Shown here in pieces: positions 16,034 to 26,100 of a stretch of DNA of 31,922 nucleotides. The stretch spans positions 1 through 31,922 of IMG/VR virus record IMGVR_UViG_3300020175_000022; one strand, given 5' to 3'. The notes below the pieces were generated by a model. The model ran no database searches, was not told the DNA's origin, and saw only the letters and a program-made list of their open reading frames with translations. This DNA comes from a virus. The position numbers and the translations under genes were made by a program. Positions within the stretch are counted from its first letter, which is position 1. Each line of letters begins with the position of its first letter.

Positions 16034-17446
16034 ATGGCGTATACATTAGAAATATCATATTTCAATTCTGTAGTAATAAAACCAAAAACAGAATTAGTTA
16101 CACGAGTATTTAGCGGAGGAGGTCCTCCTGGTATAGACTTAAATGATTTTGACGCAACAGGAGAAGCTTCAAATTGGCACGTAGAAGAATCTAGAATTAA
16201 GGGTGGGTTTAATGAAGATTCTATGGGTTATGGTGTTAAAGCGTACGCTACCGATGAAAGCTATGATTTTAACCATAGATTTAACGCAATGATATATTCT
16301 GGAATATTTAATTCTAGAACAGATATAAATCAAACAAACGAGTTTAACTCTTCTGAACCTATAACCAGAGCTGTAGACGCTTCTGACGGTAGTATCCAAA
16401 AGTTGTATGCTGAAGATACTAACTTAATTATATTTCAAGAAAATAAAGTCAGCTCAGCGCTGATAGATAAAGATGCGGTTTTTACAGCAGAAGGATTAGG
16501 ATTGACGACTTCGGGGGTTAAAGTTATTGGTCAAATTGTTCCTTATTTAGGAGAATACGGTATAAGTAAAAATCCAGAAAGCTTTGCTGTTTACGGTTTT
16601 AGAAAATACTTTACTGATAAAAATAAGGGTGTTGTGCTTAGATTATCTAGAGACGGAATAACTGAAATTTCATCTTATGGTATGCGAAGCTTTTTTAGAG
16701 ATGAATTAAAAAATGCAGACAAAGCGTATGGTATGTTTGACGTGCATTCAAAAAACTATGTACTAAGCTTACAGGGGCCAACTGATTCAGATTACAATAA
16801 GCAAACATATTCAAGAAATACTTTTAACACAAGTATAACTCCACTTAAAACAAATTATAAAACATTGTCTTTTGACGACAGGGTTAACGGCTGGACGTCG
16901 TTTCACACTTATAAACCTAGGTTCGGGGGTAGTTTAGCTAATAAGTTTTATACTTGGAATGCTGGTGATCTTTATGAGCACTATTCAAACAATAACAAGA
17001 ACACATTCTACGGCGAATTTAATCCTAGCACTATAACTATAGTAAGTAATCAAAATCCTTCTTTAGTTAAGTATTATAAATCAGTTAATTACGAAGGAAC
17101 TAAAAACTGGAAAGTTATAGAATTATTCTCTCCAGCAGACGATGATAACGACTACAATGCGTATCCTATACCAGGTAACATAACAGGTAGATATTTGTCT
17201 CCGTACGACGGGAACTTAAAGTATGTAGGTTTCACACCTTTAGAGAAAAAATATTACGGGCAAATAAAGATCAATGATACATCGACAATATCAGGGGTTA
17301 GTGCGTTGAATACAACAGGTATTAAAGGATTTTTTGCGGAAGTAACACTTGAGCATGAGCCTGTAAACAACGATAAAACATTAAACATAACAAACCATGC
17401 TGAATTATTTTCAGTAGGTTTTAATTACGAACAATCTTTATATTAA
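16034..17446 (+). CDS. Nozzle-type protein, C-terminal portion as a separate gene
   Basis: A 470-residue protein carrying what I recognise as the second half of marine phage nozzle/stabilisation proteins. It includes SRIKGGFNEDSMGYGVKAYA, IYSGIFNSRTDINQTNEFNS, SIQKLYAEDTNLIIFQENKV, PYLGEYGISKNPESFAVYGF, YFTDKNKGVVLRLSRDGITE and ISSYGMRSFF. The residues before SRIKGGFN (MAYTLEISYFNSVVIKPKTE) look like the join seen inside the single-chain versions. It begins 40 bases after the previous stop in a different frame, with its own AT-rich leader (TAATATTATTATTATG). The two products may assemble together to rebuild the propeller. No premature stop or obvious frameshift lies within this gene, so it is probably functional rather than a broken remnant. 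Confidence 0.7.
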   Translation: MAYTLEISYFNSVVIKPKTELVTRVFSGGGPPGIDLNDFDATGEASNWHVEESRIKGGFNEDSMGYGVKAYATDESYDFNHRFNAMIYSGIFNSRTDINQTNEFNSSEPITRAVDASDGSIQKLYAEDTNLIIFQENKVSSALIDKDAVFTAEGLGLTTSGVKVIGQIVPYLGEYGISKNPESFAVYGFRKYFTDKNKGVVLRLSRDGITEISSYGMRSFFRDELKNADKAYGMFDVHSKNYVLSLQGPTDSDYNKQTYSRNTFNTSITPLKTNYKTLSFDDRVNGWTSFHTYKPRFGGSLANKFYTWNAGDLYEHYSNNNKNTFYGEFNPSTITIVSNQNPSLVKYYKSVNYEGTKNWKVIELFSPADDDNDYNAYPIPGNITGRYLSPYDGNLKYVGFTPLEKKYYGQIKINDTSTISGVSALNTTGIKGFFAEVTLEHEPVNNDKTLNITNHAELFSVGFNYEQSLY

Positions 17447-17452
17447 TAAATT

Positions 17453-18457
17453 ATGAGTATAGGTATGATAGGCGTGCAAGTTTTAGGTGGCCTTGGGCAA
17501 GCTATATTAAGCGGTGCAGCTAGAAGAAAAGCAGCTAGAAGAGAAAAAGCTTTACAAAAACAACTTTATAGGTTAGAACAAAACAGGCAGGCTATTGTCA
17601 ACCCTTTTGCAGATGTAACAGATTTATCAAGTCAATTGTCAAATCCGTTTGCAAATCTACAAGTTGCAACAGAGGCAGCAGAAATGCAAGCTCAGCAAAC
17701 AGATATATCGCTCGCTAGCAGTTTAGATACATTAAGAGCCACAGGAGCTGGAGCCGGTGGAGCCACTGCGCTTGCACAGGCAGCTTTAAGTTCTAAACAA
17801 GGTGTTTCAGCCAGCATAGCGCAACAAGAGGCTAAAAACGCACAATTAAGAGCTCAAGGGCAGCAGCAATTAGAAATGAATAGAATGAAAGAGCAGCAGC
17901 GAATTCAAATGGCTATGGCTCAAGGTAAGCAATTTGTGTTTGGAGCTCAAGAATCTAGGGAAATGCAAAAATTAAATAGAGTATCTGCTCAATTAAGTAA
18001 CGCCTCTCAACAATCAGCAGCTTATGGTTCTCAAATGATGGGTGGTATTGGTCAAGCACTAGGCGGTATTGGTAGTTTTGCTGCAACAGGAGGTTTTGGT
18101 CAACTATTTGGAGGCAATAACTCAACCGGTTTTGCAGACGCTGTGAGTAATAACAACATGTTTAATGTAAATAGCTCAAATACAAATTTAATCCCTCCTA
18201 CAAGCAATGATTTAGGTGCTTATGCCTCAGGGATCTCAGACCGTAGATTAAAAAAGAATATAAATAAAATAGGTAGATCACAAAGTGGTTTAAATATATA
18301 TAGTTTTGAATATATTGATAAGTCTTTTGGTAGAGGTACATGGCAAGGTGTTATGTCTGATGAAGCTCCAAAAAATGCTGTTATTAAAAACTTTTCAAGT
18401 ATATATGACGGGGTAGACTATTCTAAGATTGACGTTGAATTTAAACTAATTAAATAA
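17453..18457 (+). CDS. Ejection-type virion protein with C-terminal S74-like chaperone domain
   Basis: A 334-residue protein with two unlike parts. Residues 1-260 are Ala/Gly/Gln-rich: a hydrophobic opening (MSIGMIGVQVLGGLGQAILS), a basic helix (AARRKAARREKALQKQLYRL), a Gln-rich coiled coil, and glycine-rich stretches (GGIGQALGGIGSFAATGGFG). This resembles small internal virion or ejection proteins (T7 gp14, P22 gp7 class). Residues 262-334 begin SDRRLKKNINKIG and continue NIYSFEYIDKS and GVMSDEAP, the hallmark of the S74 intramolecular chaperone, in which the Ser of the SD..LK motif (here S262) is the self-cleavage nucleophile. Such domains usually cap trimeric fibres. The gene is 6 bases after the nozzle C-terminal gene. 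Confidence 0.75.
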   Translation: MSIGMIGVQVLGGLGQAILSGAARRKAARREKALQKQLYRLEQNRQAIVNPFADVTDLSSQLSNPFANLQVATEAAEMQAQQTDISLASSLDTLRATGAGAGGATALAQAALSSKQGVSASIAQQEAKNAQLRAQGQQQLEMNRMKEQQRIQMAMAQGKQFVFGAQESREMQKLNRVSAQLSNASQQSAAYGSQMMGGIGQALGGIGSFAATGGFGQLFGGNNSTGFADAVSNNNMFNVNSSNTNLIPPTSNDLGAYASGISDRRLKKNINKIGRSQSGLNIYSFEYIDKSFGRGTWQGVMSDEAPKNAVIKNFSSIYDGVDYSKIDVEFKLIK

Positions 18458-18459
18458 AA

Positions 18460-20181
18460 ATGGCAAGACGACAACAAACAAGAACATCTGGTGGAGCGTA
18501 TCAAAATCCAACAGAAGGTATAGTAGACTACGGCGCTTTTAGTCAGGGTTTTGAAAAAGGTTTAAAACCAGGGCTTGACTTTCTAAAAGAGCAGGAAAAA
18601 GAAAAAAAAGCTTTAGACGAAGAAGCAGAAAAAATACAGCTTGACACAAATGTTGAGGTTTTTGGAGGAATAAACAAAAACGCAATGACAGGAGGTGATG
18701 ATTTAAAAACCAATGATTTATTTACAGACAACGCTGGAATTGCAATGAGTTCTTTTAGACCGCAATATATTGATGCATTTAAAAAGAAAGATCAAGGAAA
18801 AATGAATGCAATACTTAGACAAATTGGCGACGTTAAAAATAGCTATTCTAATTTATCTGGGTATATTAAAAGAATTGGAGACAATGCAGTAAATGATGGT
18901 GTTGTTTCTAATACTAGATTTATAAATGAAAATAAAGAACAAATTGAATTTAACGGAGCTGATTTCACTAATTTAAACAATAATAGTCCAAACGCTATAA
19001 GGCAAGGTTCTAAAACAAATAAATACGGTAAAATTAAACAAGGATTTTACGTAATGTCAGGGGGTAAAGAAATGTTTTTGAATACACAAGACATGGATGA
19101 AGCTTATCTTAATAGAAATTTTAAATTAAAAGATAACTTACAGGCTAGCATAAATGAAAGCGTGGGAACTAAAGGTATTACTAGCGCTTTTAATAGAACT
19201 CCTGACTACAATACTGCAAATAACAAAACAATTACAATAAAAGATAGCAACAACAAAACAATCACTACAACTGTTCAAGATTCTACTAAATATATAACTG
19301 ACGGATTCTATTCAAGAGCAGAAACAGCTGCAAATACTTTTGCTTTAAATAAATATTCTACTGATGATGAAGCTTTTTTCGAATCAGGATGGAGCCAATT
19401 TACTAAAGATACAGGGTTTACCCTACCTGAAGATTTACAAAAAGAGTTAGGAGATAAAAATTACAGAGACCCTAAAACGGCTGCCGATCTTGATGATAAT
19501 TTAAAAATTAGAATTATGCAAGACTATGCGGCTGAAAAATGGAAAATATCGGTTGCTAATAAAGGTTATACAACAGGAGAAGACGGTAGAGCTTTAAAAC
19601 TTAATCAAGTTACATTTAATCAAGGGAGAACCTCTACTAGAAAACCAAACGAGCCTAGCAACAATGAAAAAAATATAGCACTAAATATAAAAAATGCATT
19701 AACTGGAAGTTTAACAGATGTAAAAAATAATTTATTTTCAGAAAAAGTAAATGTTACTCTTTCACCCACAACTACAGTGCCTGTTAATTTTAAAAATACT
19801 GATGGAAAAAAATTTAATCCTGCTTTAAGCGAAAACTTTACAGGGGGTAAAACATTAACAGGTATTCAGTTTACGGTTGGAGGCCTTGTAGACAGTGAAG
19901 GTAATAAAATGGCTGATACGGAAATTAATTACGATTTTAGTTTGTTGGAAAAAAGCGACGTTAGCGGATCTAATAGGTTAAGTCTTGAACATTATTTAAT
20001 AGATAAATACGGACCGGGCAATGAATCTATTATTCGAGAGCAAATAAAAGCTGAAAAAGATAGAAGAAAAAATTATTGGATAACAAATGTATATAGAAGT
20101 AATCCAGATAATAAAGATAAAACAGAAGACCAAGCGTTTCGAGCGTATCTAACAGAATTAAAACAACTTAGACCAAATTAA
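18460..20181 (+). CDS. Unknown virion-type protein, candidate ejection/cargo protein
   Basis: A 573-residue hydrophilic protein lying between the S74-tailed protein (2-base gap) and the giant gene (5-base gap). The basic N-terminus (MARRQQTRTSGGAYQNPTEG) is followed by GAFSQGFEKGLKPGLDFLKE and a charged coiled-coil piece (EKEKKALDEEAEKIQL). The rest is Asn/Lys/Thr-rich without TM segments or recognisable catalytic residues, and beta-rich stretches with Thr repeats occur around 250-270. In podoviruses three consecutive large genes after the tail tube usually encode proteins ejected with the DNA; this is the middle of such a trio here. That is the basis for the guess. I do not recognise a family. 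Confidence 0.65.
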   Translation: MARRQQTRTSGGAYQNPTEGIVDYGAFSQGFEKGLKPGLDFLKEQEKEKKALDEEAEKIQLDTNVEVFGGINKNAMTGGDDLKTNDLFTDNAGIAMSSFRPQYIDAFKKKDQGKMNAILRQIGDVKNSYSNLSGYIKRIGDNAVNDGVVSNTRFINENKEQIEFNGADFTNLNNNSPNAIRQGSKTNKYGKIKQGFYVMSGGKEMFLNTQDMDEAYLNRNFKLKDNLQASINESVGTKGITSAFNRTPDYNTANNKTITIKDSNNKTITTTVQDSTKYITDGFYSRAETAANTFALNKYSTDDEAFFESGWSQFTKDTGFTLPEDLQKELGDKNYRDPKTAADLDDNLKIRIMQDYAAEKWKISVANKGYTTGEDGRALKLNQVTFNQGRTSTRKPNEPSNNEKNIALNIKNALTGSLTDVKNNLFSEKVNVTLSPTTTVPVNFKNTDGKKFNPALSENFTGGKTLTGIQFTVGGLVDSEGNKMADTEINYDFSLLEKSDVSGSNRLSLEHYLIDKYGPGNESIIREQIKAEKDRRKNYWITNVYRSNPDNKDKTEDQAFRAYLTELKQLRPN

Positions 20182-20186
20182 ATTTT

Positions 20187-23100
20187 ATGACATTAGAAGA
20201 ATACATTAATAGCTTAATAGACCAAGGTTTTTCAGAAGAAGAAATTGATGAAAAAGTTAGACAATACAGAGAAAACGGCAATGTAGTACCTGAAGCCGAA
20301 GAAAATATAGAGTCTGAAGAAACAAATTTTACAGACAGCAGTGCAGCGGGTGCGGGTGTTCTGCGTGTAAACGAACCAGCGCCATTCACGGAGGCTCAAC
20401 AAGCTTTAATGAGCGAGGAGTTAACTTTTCCGGAGGAAACAATAGAGATAGATACGGAATTGCCTTTGGTAAATATTTCTTCGGATTCACAAGATCCTGA
20501 TCCCAAAGAAGAATATAAGACTCCTGAAATTTTAGCTTTAGAAAAACAACTAGATAAAGCTAAGGAAGATTACAGAAGCGGAATTAGTGGCAGTAATTTA
20601 TCTGACTATACAGGTAAAATAAAAGACATTGAAGACAAGATAGCTATAGAGACTAAGCGTGCTTTTAGCGGAGGTGTGGACTTAAGTAATCCGTATGCAC
20701 TTGCAAATATTGATGAACAAAAGTTTATAGAAATAGTTAATAAAGAATTTAAAGGAGCTGTTGATATTCAAGAAACTCCTGATGGACTTAATTTTGCTAA
20801 AGACGAAATAACATACACAAACCCTTTTACAAAAGAAAAAATTATAATAAATTTTGAAAATGATTCAAAGGAGGGTAGAATTAAAACTGCTAATCAAATA
20901 AAACAATTAAAAAAGACTTTTGACTACGATTTTTCAAAAAACGAAGTTACGTCAGTAGATCTTGATAAAAAAGACGTGTTACTAAAAGAGTCTATTTTTT
21001 CTAGAAATTACGACAACAGCCCTAAGCAAAATGTAGAATCGTTAAATTTTAGATTAAAAGGTACAGGGTATACTATTGAAGGCGAGTTTCGAGGAGGAGA
21101 AAGACAAGGCAGCAATGAATTAGGTGTAAATGACTATAGAATATATAAAAACGGCGAGTTAATTTCTACTGAAAGATCTTTTGACGATGCTAGGAATTGG
21201 TTTAAATCAAACATATCTGATGAAGACTTTAAAGCAACTCAGGATAATATATACGCTGCCTATAGTGATCTAAAAGAAACGCTTAATGAAACTAATCCTA
21301 GTGAGTTAAAAAAAGTTGAAGAAAGCAATGATACTAAAAAATCTTATTTATCTTCTGGTACTTTTATTGATAATCTTTCTAGTGAGTTAACAAAAGAGGG
21401 ATACGGTCTTAGCGAAGACGAGGTTGAAGAAATAAAAACTGTTTTAAACGATAATATTGCTAAAGGATTTTTTTCTAAGCAGTCAGGCGCTCCTTTAGGT
21501 ATGCCCGCACCCTCTAAAGCCGTCTCTCCCAAAGAGATGTACGCAAGATATACTAATTTAGCAGGGCTTTCTGACGATTTAAAAAACAAAATTAATCCAG
21601 AAGTTTTAGAAGAAATATACAAAGAAGGCTATAAAAAATACGCAAAAGGAGTTTCAGATTCAAACATTCAAACTATATGGGAAGGTATTGTTGATGCTTC
21701 TGGTCAAAAAAATCTTATAGCTGCAGGTACTATTCTTGAATCAATGGAAGAAGCGGATGTTGAAAATAGTTTCAAAGACAGAGCTGATATTATTTCTAAA
21801 ACTCAAAATACCCAATCCAACGTTTTAGGCTCAATGCTTGAAAACTTAGCAGCCGAAGCAAAAGGAATTAATGTAGGTTACTCGATGGAAGCCTCTAAAG
21901 ATACAGGTATAAAATTTACATGGGACGACTCTAAGACAACCGATAAAGAAGCTGCTAAAAAACTTTTTTCAAAGTGGCAAAAAATACAAAAAACATACTC
22001 TCAATTTTCAGATGAACAAGAGCTAGCGATTGCTTCATTAAATTCTGACTATTTAAAACACATAGACAAAACCAGTAATCCGGGTATAACCCCAAAACAA
22101 ATACTAAATTTAACGTCAAAGACTTATAATCCTGGCAATATCCTTGCGAATGATATTTCCACGGCTCTTTACGGAACTTACTTAGCTTTACCTACAGCTT
22201 TTGGAGGTAAAGTTTCTAAAGAAAAAGCTATAGAAGAGCAAAAAATGCTTGACAATAGACAAAGTGCTTATGAAACCCAGTTAACTTATGAGCAAGCTTT
22301 AGATCAGGGTAGATTTGGCTTTTTTGCAACAAGAACAGGGGCTCAGCAAAGTGTTAATGTTGCTATGGCAATGGGTACTAGCTATCTAGGAGCTGGACTA
22401 AAAGTAGCTCCTTGGTTGTCGCGTTTAACAGTTAGTGCTGAGTTTGGTATTTCTTCAGGTGCTCAAAAAAGTAGAAACTTAAATATTTTAGTTGACAATA
22501 AAGAAGAGGCTGAGGAAAGTTTAAAAACTTTAAAAAATCTTTATGATAATAAGTTAATTTCAAATTTAGAATATCAAAACAGGCAAGCTGGGCTTCATGA
22601 AGTTATTGCTATGGGTGACATGACGGATAACCAAATACTGTTATCTTCTTGGGGAACAGGTCTTATTGAAGCTGGTGTTTCCTATGTTGCTGGTACAAAT
22701 GTCAACGCTCAAAAAGTTATTAAAGATTTAGCTATAAAACAAGGTTCTAAAAACGTTGCTTTAGGCGGTTCAAGTGTTAATGTGTTAAGTTTTTTTGAAA
22801 GAAACGGTCTAGAAAAGTTTGGTATTGCAAGCAAAGAATGGGGTAAAAGAGCATTAGGCGAGCTAGCGGAAGAAGGTACAATACTTATTGGGGATGTTGC
22901 TTTAGATAGTGCTATTTTAGGTAGAGATTTTGACTTAAGCGAGCTAGACGATACATTAGTTACAGCCTTAATCACTACAGGAGGGATGAACACGCCTTCT
23001 ATAATGTACAACTCTTTGATGACTAATGCGTTAACAAAAAAACATGAAGAAACATTAAGGCTACCGATTAACCGAATAAGCGATATAACCAACAGCCTAA

Positions 23101-26100
23101 AAGATCCCGACTTGAGTTCTATTGTTAAAGAAAACTTGAGAGCTCAATTAGTACAGGAGACTAAAGATCTTGGATTTGTTGTAGCAGGTATTGAAATAGA
23201 TGCTTTAGCTTTAAATGGAGAAAATCACAGAAGGTTAATTGGTTTAGAGTTTTTTAAGCAGCAAAGGTTAGCCGAAGCAGGAGTTAAAGCCGGAGATACA
23301 AAAGAAGTTGTAGATCAAAAAATAGAGAATTATACTGCTTCATTGAAAAGAACAGGCAAAAATAACCAAGCTGATGGTTTTTCGCAAGATTTAAAACAAA
23401 TACAAGATTCACAAGAATCAATAAAACAAAACATTGATTATTCTATTGTTGAAGAAAACTTAGGAGAAGAAGGGGAAAAAATAAAAAATAGATGGTCACA
23501 AAAATCAAACAAAAGCAAAATAAGTAAAAAATACAAAGCAGCAGATCAAAGGGGCAAGCTAGCACTTATTCTTGAAGAAATAAGAAGAACTACTGTAAAC
23601 GGTTATGTAAATGAAGCTAAAAATGATGACAATACTCGTGATAGAGTAGAGTCAATGACTTACACAGACGGAATCAGTAAAGGTAAGCCTTTAACAAAAA
23701 AAGATAAAGAAAAAGAATATTTTAAGACAGGAGCTAACAAGCTTTTTATGGTGTCAACAGCTGCTACAACAAAAACTATAAGTAGAAAAAGAGCAGATGA
23801 GTTTGCAAAACGAACAAATATTGAGCTAGTAAAAATAGACCCTACGAAAAAAGACGATAAAGGTAATATTTTAGGATTAAATCAATATAACTTAAATCTA
23901 GATCAACAAAGAAAAATAGAAGAAACCGTAGGTGATTCAGATTTTAACGGTGTAATGATTGAAACTCAAGATGGCCCTAAGTTTTTAGTAACTAACGAAA
24001 GCGAAGTAACTCAAAAAAGATTAGAAAGCGGAGATATTTTTGTAGGATCAGTAGAGATCCACGAGATGACTCATGCTTCTGACGATGCTTTATTTTCTTC
24101 TGCCCAAGCAAAAGAGTATAGGAATAACTTATATACAGAAGCGAGCACCAATAAAAATCTAGAAACAGCTCATTCTATAACTATGCAAACCTTGTTTGGT
24201 AGAACTGGAAAAAACGCAGACGGCACTGACGTAGACTCTGATTTAAGCGGTGATGCTAAATATTTTGACGAAAACGGGAGGTTAACTAACTGGGAGGCTA
24301 CTTCAGATACCTTTAAGGATGAATATACTAATCACCTACAAGAAGTTGCTTTTAATTTTGAAAATACTTTTGGCTTAGAATCTTCTAGAAAAAAAGAAAG
24401 TTATTTTACAAGGAAGTTTAAAAAGAGCGCAGACGTATCTACTCCTAAAAAAGCACTAGACTATTTATTAAATCGTAATGCTGATCTTAGATCTGGTAAT
24501 TTTAGTAGTCAAGTTTTAAACGCTATTAATAAATCAAAAAAAGAAGGTGATAGCAAGTCTGTTACTCTGTTTACTCAAGAGTTAGCTACTATAAAAGAAA
24601 ATGAATTTGACTACGAGCCTGGAGAGTTTGATGCTCTTGTACGTAATTTAGAGTTTAAAATTAAGAACGCTAAGAAAAAAGAAGCAGCAGCTCCTAAAAC
24701 AAAAGACAAAACTAAAGCTAAAACTGATTCTAAAAAAAATAAAAAACCCTTAGGCGATCAATTTGATGAAATGGTACCTAAAGGCACTACTAAAAAAGTA
24801 TATGCAGAAACTATAGCAGGAAAGGTTGTGGAAGAAATTAACAAGGGCATATTAAATCCTTTGATAGTAAAGATTGCAGCAGGTTACGGTATTGTTAATT
24901 TAGACAATATTTACGGTAAAAATCTAGATGATTTTATTAAAGATGTTATTAGCGAGCAGTTCATAAGAAACATAATGAATTATGATCCTTTAGCGGCAAA
25001 CAAAAGTCTTGGGGGTTACATTATAGCTGGTCCATACGGTATAAGAAATAGAGTTAAAGAAGCTTTAATTAAAGGAAAGAAAGAAGCAGCAGCTGGATCC
25101 GGTGTGGGGCTAGATAAAGCAAAGAATGTTACATCTAGAGAAGATTCAGCTTCTCAAGAAGCCGAAAAAAGAAAATACACACCGTTTACTAGAAGTAACA
25201 TTGTACCTAACTTTACAATAACCGCTATAACAGGAAAGTTAACACAAGTTTTAGCTAGCCTAAAAAGTAAGATTACAGATAAAAGAGGTGACAACTCTGC
25301 TACAACACCTTTAGTTGCGGAAATAAAAAAGAAAATAGGTAAAGTTGTAGGAGACCCTGAAGCAGCTCCTAAACTTGTTATTCAAAGATTAGGTAAGCTA
25401 AAGGATGGTACTTATGAGAAAAATCTTATAAAAAATAAGAAAGCTATCATAGAAAACATGACCACTACTTTTTTAATGGGTAAAGATACCAAAAAAGAAG
25501 TTATAGGTGGTATCCCTATGGCTATTGAAAAATCCGTAGGAGGATCTTTTAGGGTAGACGAAAACGGAAACAGAGTGAAGGTAACTGTTAATATAGGTGG
25601 TAAAAACGTTGTTCAAGATGTGTTTGATCCAAAATTTATACCATACCCAGACTGGGTTGGCCAGGAAATTGATCGTGAAAAAACATTAGTTAGGGGTGCT
25701 ACTGCTGGAAATCAAATAGTTAGAAGAGTTTCTGCTGATGAAGTTTCCGATGCTGACTTTGTGGGTTTATTTATTGACGAAAAAGGTAAACTTATTAGAG
25801 GAAAAAGAGAAGCTTTAGGTAAAGCGATAGCTGAAGAAATAGCTTTTGAAATTTTTAGCAAAGAAATTCAAAATGAAAATTCAGATATAAGCAAGGCTTT
25901 TGAAGCAAACCAAGAAGTTTTAAAAGCAGCTTTAGCTGACAATTTTGTTAATGTACTGCTAAAAGACATAGAAAGAGGTACAGTTAAGTTTAGCAAAACT
26001 TATATAACAGGTTTTAATGTTTTTGATAACAAAGTTCGTAATGTTATAAAATATATTTCTATTAATAATATAAATCCTTTAAGTATCACTGCTCAGGAAG

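Noticed and set aside
22709-23092. 127-residue minus-strand open frame inside the giant gene
   Set aside because: Antisense shadow with low-complexity Ser/Leu/Val composition. All other minus-strand frames from 41 to 31269 look the same; only the one ending at 31562 shows a known family.
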